Positions 1 through 7,106 of a stretch of 15,515 nt of DNA are shown here, one piece after another. This stretch comes from an uncultured Asticcacaulis sp. (GTDB lineage Bacteria > Pseudomonadota > Alphaproteobacteria > Caulobacterales > Caulobacteraceae), in NCBI GenBank assembly GCA_946480525.1, contig CAMLLA010000046.1:1-15515 (forward strand). The letters are read 5' to 3'. The number at the start of each line of letters is the position of its first letter. Positions within the stretch are counted from its first letter, which is position 1. A program made the position numbers and the translations under genes. A model generated the notes under the pieces. That model was not told where the DNA came from. It saw nothing but the letters and a program-made list of their open reading frames with translations, and ran no database searches.

Positions 1-106
1 ATAAGTGCCTTCTTGTAGGCATATTATAAAGGCTGCAGTGTCCTGATCGGACATTCACGTCACTGAAGGATCGATTGCTGATTTTTCAAAAGTGCGACAA
101 TGTATA

Positions 107-118
107 GACAACGTTGTC
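107..118. promoter_or_regulatory. Candidate LacI-family operator
   Basis: A perfect 12-bp palindrome, GACAACGTTGTC, has the central CG and even symmetry typical of LacI-family operators. It lies about 170 bp upstream of the lacI-type gene. A wider interrupted dyad, CGACAA (95-100) and TTGTCG (114-119), overlaps it. The likely reader is the regulator starting at 289, acting on itself and perhaps on a divergent gene left of the window. The palindrome is seen; the binding is inferred. Confidence 0.5.
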
Positions 119-288
119 GTTGTGGTGTGATTCCGACGCAGCCTTAAGCGCCGCTGTCGATTCCTGTCTGTTCACGGCATATTGGCGGAACCCCATGCGG
201 CCGGGCGCGCCTCAGGTCGCTGAAATGCGTTTACACCGGCTAAGAACGCTTTAAATCTTGAGGGGGCATCGGACTTTCTCATAGGCTT

Positions 289-1308
289 ATGAAAAACCTG
301 ACTATTGTCGATATTGCACGCGAAGCGAAAGTCTCCATCAAGAGCGTTTCGCGCGTTCTCAATCACGAGCATGGGGTAAGCCCCTCGACGCGGACCCGCA
401 TTCAGGCAATCATCGACGCGCACGGCTTCAAGCCGAATGCCGCCGCCCGCTCCCTGCCAGGCTCCCGCAGCTACCTGGTCGGGCTCATGATCTATAGTGA
501 CGAAATTCACTACTACTATAGCGCTCTGCAAACCGGCGTCATGCGGGCCGCCCGACGTCATGGCTATCACATGATCATGGAGCCCATGCGCGGTTATGAA
601 CAGGAGGACCGTCTCACGGTGCTCAAGCGCCTGAGCACATCGCGGTTCGATGCGATGATCGTGCCGCCTCCCATGTGCGACAATCCCGATATTCTCGACA
701 TGCTTGAAGAGCTGGATATCCCCTATATCCGAATTGCCCCGCGGCTCCAGCCGGAGCGCTCTTCTTATGTCTTCATGAACGACGTCCAGGCCGCTTATGA
801 TGCTGTCGATCATCTTTGGCAATTGGGACACCGCGATATCCTCTACGTCGGTTTCAGTGAAACCGGCGCCAGCGAGGATCGCTACCAGGGTTATACGCAA
901 TATTTCCGGGACAAGAGTTTGGTCCCTCCCTACCCCCTGATGAAAGTCACCGCGGCGGACGCCAAGGGCTCGATCGCAACCGGCGAAGCGATCATGTGCT
1001 CAAGGAACCGGCCGACCGCCATTTTCGCTGGGAACGACATGATCGCGTTTGGCTTGATGACGGCAGCAGCGAAAAACGGGCTCAACGTGCCCGGTGACAT
1101 GTCCATTGTGGGTTTCGACGACAGTCCTGGCGCAGAATCGGTCTGGCCTCCACTCACCACCATTCGCCAGCCGATCACGGACATGGGCGAGACAGCTATG
1201 AATTCCGTCGTCAAGGGGCTGGGCGGCGACCTTGCCGTTAAAATCAAGGAAGTTCAGAAGCTGGATTTCAGTCTGATCATACGGGGCACAACGGCGGCAC
1301 CGAGGTAG
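289..1308 (+). CDS. LacI-family transcriptional regulator
   Basis: A 339-residue DNA-binding repressor or activator of the LacI/GalR family, a normal length for the family. The N-terminal helix-turn-helix spans about residues 5-25 (TIVDIAREAKVSIKSVSRVLN region) and is followed by the hinge helix near 49-58 (PNAAARSL). The remainder is a periplasmic-binding-protein-like sugar-sensing and dimerisation domain, with the usual late signature GFDDSPGAE followed by PPLTTIRQP. The ATG at 289 puts the helix-turn-helix at the very N-terminus, as expected; AGG about 5 bases upstream is a weak ribosome-binding site. A LacI-type palindrome at 107-118 suggests autoregulation. The effector is unknown; sugars from cell-wall glycans are plausible because GH35 and GH9 genes lie within 12 kb, but neither is adjacent. 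Family call is firm, specific target is not. Confidence 0.95.
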   Translation: MKNLTIVDIAREAKVSIKSVSRVLNHEHGVSPSTRTRIQAIIDAHGFKPNAAARSLPGSRSYLVGLMIYSDEIHYYYSALQTGVMRAARRHGYHMIMEPMRGYEQEDRLTVLKRLSTSRFDAMIVPPPMCDNPDILDMLEELDIPYIRIAPRLQPERSSYVFMNDVQAAYDAVDHLWQLGHRDILYVGFSETGASEDRYQGYTQYFRDKSLVPPYPLMKVTAADAKGSIATGEAIMCSRNRPTAIFAGNDMIAFGLMTAAAKNGLNVPGDMSIVGFDDSPGAESVWPPLTTIRQPITDMGETAMNSVVKGLGGDLAVKIKEVQKLDFSLIIRGTTAAPR

Positions 1309-1317
1309 GCCGATGTT

Positions 1318-1339
1318 CGCCCTGTCAGGCGCGGCTTTT
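1318..1339 (+). terminator. Weak candidate terminator after the lacI-type gene
   Basis: Ten bases past the stop codon, CGCC (1318-1321) and GGCG (1328-1331) can pair around a 6-base loop, and a TTTT run follows at 1336-1339. GCC and GGC just outside could lengthen the stem with an internal loop. The stem and U-tract are both short, so this is only a candidate. The remaining stretch to the tRNA (1340-1414) shows nothing clear. Confidence 0.25.
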
Positions 1340-1414
1340 GCTGTGCTTAAACGCGTGGCAATGTGGCGGCCATGGGTCGTTCATCACCGTAGGCCATTGA
1401 ACAAGTAATGGAAA

Positions 1415-1490
1415 TGGTGCCGCTTAGGTGACTCGAACACCTGACCCCCTCATTACGAATGAGGTGCTCTACCGGCTGAGCTAAAGCGGC
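1415..1490 (-). tRNA. tRNA-Thr (anticodon CGT)
   Basis: A complete 76-base cloverleaf on the minus strand with the 3' CCA encoded. The acceptor stem is GCCGCTT (complement of 1484-1490) paired with AAGCGGC (complement of 1419-1425), with discriminator A. The anticodon arm reads CCTCATT-CGT-AATGAGG; the anticodon CGT (complement of 1455-1457) reads ACG threonine codons. The T arm carries GTTCGAGTC. It lies 88 bases downstream of hemY on the same strand, so it could be co-transcribed or have its own promoter (1537-1565). Confidence 0.97.
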
Positions 1491-1536
1491 CCGGAAAACC
1501 CGCGAAAGGCAAATTGGCCTCGCGGACAGGGGCGTG

Positions 1537-1565
1537 TCTTTACACAACTGCATGCCCCTTGCCAA
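1537..1565 (-). promoter_or_regulatory. Candidate promoter for tRNA-Thr
   Basis: On the minus strand TTGGCA (complement of 1560-1565) and TAAAGA (complement of 1537-1542) are separated by 17 bases. Transcription would start about 40 bases before the tRNA. The -35 also sits in a short CCCTT/AAGGG dyad (1556-1568) just after hemY. This is a match by eye only. Confidence 0.3.
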
Positions 1566-1578
1566 GGGCCGATCGTTA

Positions 1579-3105
1579 TTATTTCACAGCCTTCGGCGCG
1601 CGCGTCTTGCGGGTGGGCTTGGCCGCGACCGTTTCGGCCTCGTCCAGGTCCTGGCCGGTGATGGCCGCGTCGAAGCCGCCGGGATCGTCCGGCACGGGGA
1701 CAGGACCGGAACGCTTTTGCGCCGCCTTGATGAACGGCATGGACGGCACGTAGCGCGACGGCAGGTCGGGCATTTCCGGCAGGCCTTTTTCACCGCGCTC
1801 AAAGCGCGGATGGACCAGGGTCGCCTTGCCGGCAAAGGTCAGGATCAGATTCGACCAGTCGGCGGCGCCGTATTCGAAGGCGCGGCCTTCGGCATCGATA
1901 TCCGACCATTCCGGATCGGACTTGGCCATGGCGGCTTTAGCGGCCCAGGCGCGCGCCGTATCCATGTCCTGAAGCGCCGAGGCCCCTCTAGCCAGGACGG
2001 CGCAGGCGCGCTTGGTCAGGCTGTCGGGCGTGCTGGCGTTTTCCAGCGCCTTGACGGCATCGGCAATGTCCTGGCGCGCGCCAGTCAGCAGGGTGCGTTC
2101 GACCTGAAGGATACGGCTTTCCAGGTGCTTCGGGTTGCGGTCGATCAATCCTTGCAGACGCCTGGCCCTTTCCCGGGGCGTCTCGTCCGACACCAGGTCG
2201 CGATAGCTCAGCCATAGGGCCGGGTGCGGGCTGGCGGCCCAGGCGGCTTCCAGCACGTCTTCGGCGCGGCCGAGCTTGCCCGTCTTGCGCAACAGGCGCG
2301 CGGCGATGATGGCGGCCGGAGTGAACTGGGGTTGCAGCTTGGCGGCGCGGACGGCGTAGTCGAGCGCCTGGGTTTCTTCGCTGGCCTCGATGCCCGCCGC
2401 CGACGCCGCCATCAGCGACGCCTTGGCGCGTTCGGAGAAGATGGGCGAGATCAATTTACGGGTCAGGGCGCCTTCGATCAGGGCCAGGGCTTCGGACCAT
2501 TCACCGGCTTCGAGGCGGGCTTCGAAGAGGGTCTCGAACGCCCACATTGCCGGCTTGGACTGGCTGTAGGCTTCGGTCGCCAGCTTGACGGCCTCGGCCT
2601 TGTCGCCCTGGCTTTGCGCCAGCTGCATCAGGCCCTTGAGGCCGGCAAGCTTAAGCTCAGGCACGCTCAGCATGGCGGTATAGGCGGCGCGCGTGGCGGT
2701 GACGTCGCCCGACGTTTCCGCCGCCATGGCAGTCAGGATGCGGACCAGGGCGACATTGTCGCACAGATCCAGAGCCTTGACGGCGTTGCGGCGGGCTTCG
2801 TTGCCGTCACCGGCGGCAACGCTCAGGAAGCCGCGCGTCAGGACTTCATCGCCCTGGCGGCGGCGCGTTTCGGCGCGGGCGCGTTCGGCGCGTTGCGGTG
2901 AGCGCGACAGCCACAGGGCCAGGTTCCAGAAGCAGACGGCGCAGAAGGCCAGGAAACCGATGATGCTGACGGCGGCCGCCGCCGAGGTGTCGATGCGGTA
3001 GTTCAGCCAGGTCAGGCTGGCCACGCCCGGGTCGCCGCCGAGCGACCCGATGCTGAGGGCGAGCAGGATGGTGATGCCGAGCAGGATAAGGAGGGTGCGG
3101 ATCAC
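1579..3105 (-). CDS. hemY: HemY-family membrane TPR protein
   Basis: A 508-residue inner-membrane protein of the HemY family, found in porphyrin operons of proteobacteria; its exact biochemical role in heme synthesis is unresolved. Two N-terminal membrane segments lie at about 4-22 and 42-66. Between them is the HemY_N signature: a DPG at 25-27, then a W-NYRIDTS stretch. The rest is alanine-rich helical repeat typical of TPR proteins, ending in a Lys/Arg-rich tail. I chose the GTG at 3105, not the longer open frame to 3213: GGAG sits 7 bases upstream, the protein then begins directly with the membrane helix, and the GTG overlaps the stop of the upstream gene (GTGA, 3102-3105), a classic coupling arrangement. 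It is the last protein gene of the hemC-hemD-mitofilin-hemY operon. Family confidence is high; the start is well supported. Confidence 0.9.
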   Translation of the reverse strand: MIRTLLILLGITILLALSIGSLGGDPGVASLTWLNYRIDTSAAAAVSIIGFLAFCAVCFWNLALWLSRSPQRAERARAETRRRQGDEVLTRGFLSVAAGDGNEARRNAVKALDLCDNVALVRILTAMAAETSGDVTATRAAYTAMLSVPELKLAGLKGLMQLAQSQGDKAEAVKLATEAYSQSKPAMWAFETLFEARLEAGEWSEALALIEGALTRKLISPIFSERAKASLMAASAAGIEASEETQALDYAVRAAKLQPQFTPAAIIAARLLRKTGKLGRAEDVLEAAWAASPHPALWLSYRDLVSDETPRERARRLQGLIDRNPKHLESRILQVERTLLTGARQDIADAVKALENASTPDSLTKRACAVLARGASALQDMDTARAWAAKAAMAKSDPEWSDIDAEGRAFEYGAADWSNLILTFAGKATLVHPRFERGEKGLPEMPDLPSRYVPSMPFIKAAQKRSGPVPVPDDPGGFDAAITGQDLDEAETVAAKPTRKTRAPKAVK

Positions 3106-4061
3106 AGCGCGGCTCCGGTATCGCTGATCTTGGCAAGCTTTTGCAGGGTCAGCTGCGTCAGGCGCAGGGTCGTGCCGTCGACCAGGGCGCGGGCGCGCGC
3201 CTTGTCCAGCCAAGGCTTCAGCGCCTTCTGGCTTTCGGGCGGCAGGGTGTCGAGATAGGCCAGTGCGCCCTTGAGGTCGCCCTGGTTCAGGCGTGTTTCG
3301 GCGCGAACCAGGATGTCCTCGGCGCCCTTGCCGTTGATATTGTCGATGCGGCGGATCGAGATCAGCGAGCCTAAGGCGTCGAGCGCGCGGTCGAACAGAC
3401 TGGCGTCACCCTTGGCGGCCTTGGCGGCGATATTGGCGTCGGCCGCGGCCTGAGGGAATTCTATGGCCAGCTGGGTTTCGGAGGCGACTCCGCGTTCGGC
3501 GACGGCACGTAAGGGCGCGGTCAGCGACGGATCGTCGAAGGCCGGTTCGACCGCCGCCAGCTCATTCAGGAAGGGCTCGGACGAGTGGGCCTTGAGCTGA
3601 AGCGCGGCAGCGGCATTGGCGGCAGCCGCGGCGCGAGCCAGGGCGTGCTGATTGGCTTCCAGCCGGTCGAGACGTTGCGATAGCTGGGCCAGCAGGGCCG
3701 GATCGGCGTAGGTCGGTACGGGCGGCGCAACCGCCGGAGTGGTTTCCGGGGGCGTAGCCGGCGCAGCCAGACGGCTTTGCAAGCGGATGATCTCGCTTTG
3801 CAGCTGGGCGATCTGGGCGTCCTTGGCCGGCGCGGTGGCCACGACGGGCGCAGGCGCGGCGGGCGTGCCCTGGTTCAGTTTCCAGGCGAAGGCGGCGATG
3901 AGAATGATGAACATGACCGCCAGGGGAATGGCGAACAGGATGAACATGCGGGTCGCCGCCGCGGCCGGGCCTGGCCCGGACTTGCCATAGTCCGAAGCGT
4001 TCAGGCCGCTTTCGGAATAGGTTTCGCGTTCTGAGGCAGCGGGTTGCAGCGGCTCGTTCAT
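3102..4061 (-). CDS. Mitofilin/Mic60-like inner-membrane protein
   Basis: A 319-residue protein with one membrane anchor at about 39-60, preceded by a polar N-terminal tail. A Pro/Ala-rich linker contains helical, coiled-coil-prone stretches (about 81-100 and 122-155). The C-terminal helical block (about 225-305: SLISIRRID, ILVRAETRLNQGDLKGAL, LPPESQKALKPWLDKARAR) resembles the signature domain of alphaproteobacterial mitofilin, the relative of mitochondrial Mic60. Genes of this type are known from heme operons of alphaproteobacteria and are often labelled HemX-like or hypothetical. It would sit in the inner membrane with its bulk in the periplasm; Mic60 relatives shape membrane invaginations, but that role here is inferred. 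AGGA lies 8 bases before the ATG. It follows hemD by 24 bases and overlaps hemY by 4. Confidence 0.8.
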   Translation of the reverse strand: MNEPLQPAASERETYSESGLNASDYGKSGPGPAAAATRMFILFAIPLAVMFIILIAAFAWKLNQGTPAAPAPVVATAPAKDAQIAQLQSEIIRLQSRLAAPATPPETTPAVAPPVPTYADPALLAQLSQRLDRLEANQHALARAAAAANAAAALQLKAHSSEPFLNELAAVEPAFDDPSLTAPLRAVAERGVASETQLAIEFPQAAADANIAAKAAKGDASLFDRALDALGSLISIRRIDNINGKGAEDILVRAETRLNQGDLKGALAYLDTLPPESQKALKPWLDKARARALVDGTTLRLTQLTLQKLAKISDTGAAL

Positions 4062-4085
4062 GCTCGGTGTCCTATCGGGGACAGA

Positions 4086-4802
4086 TTAGCATGCATCCCC
4101 GTCGATCAGTTTTAACATGGACAATTCGTCCGGTAACGGAGAAATCCGTCGTTTGCCCCCCGTAAGCAGGTTCGGGTCCTGCTCCTGGATGGCGCCCGCA
4201 AACCCCTGCCATGCCTTTTCAGAGATACAGATAAAGCATGAATTGGTGAAGGCAAACTTGCCAAGGCTAATAAGATGTGAAGCCAGGGCCCGGCCGCCGC
4301 GCGCCGAATGGATGAGGATGTGGGTAATGCGGTGGAGATCGGTGTCTGAGATGTCGGGGGTGATGGCGACGGTTTCATAGACGGCGATCTGGTGGACGAG
4401 CATGCCTTCGGCCCACATCCAGGCCGAGAGCGGCGCGGACGGTTCGCGCGGCGCGGCGTAGAGAAAGCGCGTTGAGCGCGTCGCCTCGGCCTTCAGTTTG
4501 TCGAACAGGGCAGGGGCATCGCCGCCGGCATTGATCACATCATTAAAGCCGTGGGCGCGGGCTTCGGCCGCAGTGGCGTCTCCCACGCACCAGACAGGCA
4601 GGTCGCGTCGGTGTGACAGGCGCGCGAAGGCCGAGACGCCATTGTGGCTGGTGAAGATCACCGCGTCGTAAGGGACGTTCAGGTCAGCGTCGATCGGCTG
4701 AGCGGCGAGAAGCGGAGCCAGAATGGCTTCGTGGCCGAGGGCTTCGATGGCTTTCGCGGTCGCTTCGCCGTTCGTGCGGGTGATCCAGACGACCTTTTTC
4801 AT
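4086..4802 (-). CDS. hemD: Uroporphyrinogen-III synthase
   Basis: A 238-residue cytoplasmic enzyme that closes hydroxymethylbilane and inverts ring D to give uroporphyrinogen III, the branch point to heme and cobalamin-type tetrapyrroles. This family is very divergent, so the call rests on several weak features plus position. They are the opening VVWITRTNGEA, the VIFTSHNGVSAF segment (about 48-59, the family's 'TSxNGV' region), the VWCVGDATAAEARAHGF segment (70-86), and a later ILIHSARGGRALASHL stretch. The length is normal for HemD. It starts 5 bases after the hemC stop, so the two are co-transcribed and their products act in consecutive steps. Confidence 0.9.
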   Translation of the reverse strand: MKKVVWITRTNGEATAKAIEALGHEAILAPLLAAQPIDADLNVPYDAVIFTSHNGVSAFARLSHRRDLPVWCVGDATAAEARAHGFNDVINAGGDAPALFDKLKAEATRSTRFLYAAPREPSAPLSAWMWAEGMLVHQIAVYETVAITPDISDTDLHRITHILIHSARGGRALASHLISLGKFAFTNSCFICISEKAWQGFAGAIQEQDPNLLTGGKRRISPLPDELSMLKLIDGDAC

Positions 4803-4807
4803 GGGTG

Positions 4808-5746
4808 TTAAGCAACGATCAGGTCCGGGCCGGCTTCGGCCTTGATCTCAAAGCCCAGCCGCAAGCCAAGTTCACGGGCGGATTGCGGGGTGACGTCTGA
4901 AAGCGTCTCTCGCCGCTGCCAGCGCTTTTGTCCATCAGCACTCAGGGCCTCGACAAACAGCGACAAGTTGCCGTCGCGAACCGTCGCTGCGGCGCCTACA
5001 GCCGTCCGGCACGATGCTTCGAGCGCTTCCAGTGCGCCGCGTTCGGCCTGAATGGCCAGGAAGGTCTCTTCGTGATGCAGGCGCTTCATCCAGTCCTGAC
5101 CGATATCTTCGGTGCGGCACTGGATGGCCAGGGCGCCCTGGCCCGGCGCGTGGGCATACTGGTCGGCATCGATGAAGGAACGGATTTCATGGCCTAAACC
5201 CAGGCGGTTCAGCCCGGCTGCCGCCAGCAGCAGGGCATCGCACTCGCCGGCCTTCAGCTTGTTGAGGCGCGTATCGACATTGCCGCGCACCATGACGATC
5301 TCAAGGTCCGGTCGGCAGCTCAACGCCTGAGCCTGGCGGCGCATCGAGGCGGTGCCCAGTTTCGCGCCCTTTGGAAGGTCGTCAAGGCTGGCATAGTGGG
5401 GGCTGAGAAACGCGTCGCGCGGATCTTCGCGCACCGGAATGACGCAGATCGACAGGCCGGGGACCTCATGTGCCGGTACGTCCTTCAGCGAATGGACGGC
5501 GATATCGACATCGCCGCGCAGCAGGGCTTCTTCGATTTCCTTGGTGAACAGCGCCTTGCCGCCGGCTTCAATCAGACGGCGGTCCTGGATGCGGTCGCCG
5601 GTCGTGGTGATGACGGTCAGGGGCGCGATCGCGTCGGCTTCGGCCGGGTCATCGCCCAGGGCGGCGACGATCTGGCGCTGGACCCAGCCGCATTGGGTGA
5701 GGGCCAGTTTCGAACCGCGCGTGCCGATTTTCAGTTTGATGGTCAT
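4808..5746 (-). CDS. hemC: Porphobilinogen deaminase (hydroxymethylbilane synthase)
   Basis: A 312-residue cytoplasmic enzyme that polymerises four porphobilinogens into hydroxymethylbilane. Visible hallmarks are the N-terminal KIGTRGSKLALTQ, the catalytic Asp in HSLKDVP (Asp89), the arginine-rich GTASMRRQAQ and RGNVDTRL segments that bind the growing chain, the APGQGALAIQ motif, and Cys246 in LEASCRTAVGA, the expected dipyrromethane cofactor attachment site. All key residues are present. It is the first gene of the minus-strand porphyrin operon. No good Shine-Dalgarno sequence precedes the ATG, and a Caulobacter-type promoter lies so close (5755-5780) that the message may be nearly leaderless. 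Confidence 0.98.
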   Translation of the reverse strand: MTIKLKIGTRGSKLALTQCGWVQRQIVAALGDDPAEADAIAPLTVITTTGDRIQDRRLIEAGGKALFTKEIEEALLRGDVDIAVHSLKDVPAHEVPGLSICVIPVREDPRDAFLSPHYASLDDLPKGAKLGTASMRRQAQALSCRPDLEIVMVRGNVDTRLNKLKAGECDALLLAAAGLNRLGLGHEIRSFIDADQYAHAPGQGALAIQCRTEDIGQDWMKRLHHEETFLAIQAERGALEALEASCRTAVGAAATVRDGNLSLFVEALSADGQKRWQRRETLSDVTPQSARELGLRLGFEIKAEAGPDLIVA

Positions 5747-5754
5747 GACCGCTA

Positions 5755-5780
5755 GGTAGCACTTTCGTGACAGGGTTCAA
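5755..5780 (-). promoter_or_regulatory. Candidate housekeeping promoter of hemC
   Basis: On the minus strand TTGAAC (complement of 5775-5780) and GCTACC (complement of 5755-5760) are spaced by 14 bases. This fits the housekeeping promoter form described for Caulobacter, TTGAC-like then GCTANA-like with a 10-14 base gap. The predicted start of transcription falls within a few bases of the hemC ATG at 5746. The match is by eye. Confidence 0.45.
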
Positions 5781-5790
5781 TGCAAAAGGC

Positions 5791-5819
5791 TTGACGGGAG
5801 GCTTTGTCGCAGGTGTTAG
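5791..5819 (+). promoter_or_regulatory. Candidate promoter of tsaD-gpsA
   Basis: TTGACG (5791-5796) and TGTTAG (5814-5819) are separated by 17 bases on the plus strand, back to back with the hemC promoter. Transcription would start near 5826, placing the whole palindromic repeat 5830-5978 in a roughly 170-base 5' leader of tsaD. Only 18 bases lie between the repeat and tsaD, so any promoter outside the repeat must be upstream of it. Confidence 0.4.
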
Positions 5820-5829
5820 GAAAGGAAGA

Positions 5830-5978
5830 GCCCCCACCACTATTGGCTCCGCCAATGGTCCCCCTCCCCATCGCTACGCGACAGGGAGGAGAATATAAGC
5901 GCATTCCCTCCTCCCTGTCGCGTAGCGATGGGGAGGGGGACCGCACGACGCGCGAAGCGCTAGATGCGGTGGTGGGGC
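5830..5978. repeat. 149-bp nested palindromic intergenic repeat
   Basis: A mosaic inverted repeat. The core arms 5857-5894 and 5903-5942 are near-perfect reverse complements around an 8-base spacer. Each arm is itself a hairpin: CTCCC-TG-TCGC, loop GTA, GCGA-TG-GGGAG in the right arm. Outside the core are two unrelated small hairpins: ATTGGC-TCC-GCCAAT on the left (5842-5856) and CCGCA/TGCGG enclosing GCGC-GAA-GCGC on the right (5941-5969). The ends are again complementary: GCCCCCACCAC (5830-5840) and GGTGGTGGGGC (5968-5978). The layout resembles paired REP-type units; similar GGGGAGG-rich palindromes occur between genes in Caulobacterales, from memory. It probably lies in the tsaD leader. 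Confidence 0.85.
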
Positions 5979-5996
5979 AAAATAGTCAGGCGTAAT

Positions 5997-7106
5997 ATGT
6001 CCCAAACCCTTACCGTTCTTGGTGTCGAATCGAGCTGTGACGAAACTGCCGTCGCCGTTGTGCGGCGTGACGCCGACGGCCGTGTCGAAGTGCTGTCGAG
6101 CGTCATCCATTCCCAGGTCGTCCAGCATGCTGAATTCGGCGGCGTCGTCCCGGAAATTGCCGCGCGCAGCCACGTCGAAACCATCGATGCCATGGCGCGT
6201 CAGGCGTTGAGCGAAGCCGGAAACGCGACAATCGACGCGGTCGCCGCCACCGCTGGGCCTGGTCTGATCGGAGGCGTCATGGTGGGCCTGAGCTTCGCCA
6301 AGGGCTATGCGCTGGCTAACGACCTGCCGCTGGTGCCTGTCAACCATCTCGAAGGCCACGCCCTGTCGGCGCGCCTGACCGAGAATGTCAGCTTTCCTTT
6401 CCTTCTGCTTCTGGTATCCGGCGGCCATTGCCAACTGTTGTCGGTCCGCGATGTCGGCGATTATGAGCGCCTCGGCACCACAATCGATGATGCGGCGGGT
6501 GAGGCGTTCGACAAGATCGCCAAGGTGCTGGGGCTCGGCTATCCCGGTGGGCCGGCGCTGGAACGCGAGGCGAAAAAGGGTGATGCCACGCGCTTTACCC
6601 TGCCGCGCGCGCTTCTCGGCCGCAAGGACTGCGCCTTTTCGTTCTCGGGCCTTAAGACCGCCGCCGCCAAGATCGCCCACGAAGAGGTCAAGACCGAACA
6701 GGACCGCGCCGACCTGTGCGCCTCGGTCCAGGCCGCGATTACGCGCCAGCTGGTAGAGCGCTCCGATCGCGCGCAAAAACAGTTCCGCGAAGACATGAAC
6801 GTCGCGACGCCCGACTTTGTCGTTGCCGGCGGCGTCGCGGCCAATGCCGCCGTCCGTGAAGCCCTGCAGGCCTTGTGCGCCAGGAACGGCTTTACCTTCG
6901 TCGCGCCACCGCTGAAATATTGCACCGACAATGCGGCGATGATCGCCCTGGCCGGGCTTGAACATTTCGCAAAGCGGGTCAGTATGCCGCGCGATCCGGC
7001 TGCTGACATGGCTGCGCTCGCCCGGCCGCGCTGGCCGCTGGATGAGGCGCGGGCCGTGGACTCGCCGATATATAAAACGCAGGGACGCAAAGGGGCCAAG
7101 GCATGA
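5997..7106 (+). CDS. tsaD: tRNA N6-adenosine threonylcarbamoyltransferase TsaD
   Basis: A 369-residue cytoplasmic enzyme of the Kae1/TsaD/Gcp family. It transfers threonylcarbamoyl from TC-AMP to A37 of tRNAs reading ANN codons (t6A), working with TsaB and TsaE, which are not in this window. It opens with [15 protein letters not shown], the ASKHA-type nucleotide-binding start. The metal ligands are in NHLEGH (His117 and His121), followed by [11 protein letters not shown] and, late, [10 protein letters not shown] start it at 5997: an in-frame ATG at 5964 would add 11 residues encoded mainly by the end of the palindromic repeat, which the family lacks. AGG lies 6 bases before the chosen ATG. 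Its stop overlaps the gpsA start (ATGA). The tRNA-Thr at 1415-1490 is the type of substrate it modifies, but the two are not linked genetically. Confidence 0.97.
   Translation: MSQTLTVLGVESSCDETAVAVVRRDADGRVEVLSSVIHSQVVQHAEFGGVVPEIAARSHVETIDAMARQALSEAGNATIDAVAATAGPGLIGGVMVGLSFAKGYALANDLPLVPVNHLEGHALSARLTENVSFPFLLLLVSGGHCQLLSVRDVGDYERLGTTIDDAAGEAFDKIAKVLGLGYPGGPALEREAKKGDATRFTLPRALLGRKDCAFSFSGLKTAAAKIAHEEVKTEQDRADLCASVQAAITRQLVERSDRAQKQFREDMNVATPDFVVAGGVAANAAVREALQALCARNGFTFVAPPLKYCTDNAAMIALAGLEHFAKRVSMPRDPAADMAALARPRWPLDEARAVDSPIYKTQGRKGAKA

Noticed and set aside
129..163. Two GATTC (GANTC) CcrM-type methylation sites in the lacI leader
   Set aside because: Two sites in 288 bases is close to random expectation, and no cell-cycle link is apparent.
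227..249. GCGTT...AACGC dyad near the lacI start
   Set aside because: Short arms with a 13-base gap and no central CG symmetry; not convincing as an operator or leader hairpin.
172..900. Long minus-strand open frame opposite the lacI-type gene
   Set aside because: It is antisense to a clear LacI-family gene, lacks recognisable domains, and is explained by high-GC shadow frames.
1394..1411. CCATT/AATGG stem just past the tRNA 3' end as a terminator
   Set aside because: The stem is only 5 bp with an 8-base loop and no T-tract on the relevant strand.
3106..3213. 36-codon N-terminal extension of hemY
   Set aside because: It would overlap the mitofilin-like gene by over 100 bases, is Arg/Pro-rich, and a GTG with GGAG 7 bases upstream starts exactly at the conserved membrane helix.
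5874..6965. 363-codon minus-strand open frame opposite tsaD
   Set aside because: It mirrors the tsaD coding region and starts or ends within the palindrome; the Gly/Arg-rich low-information translation is typical of a shadow frame.
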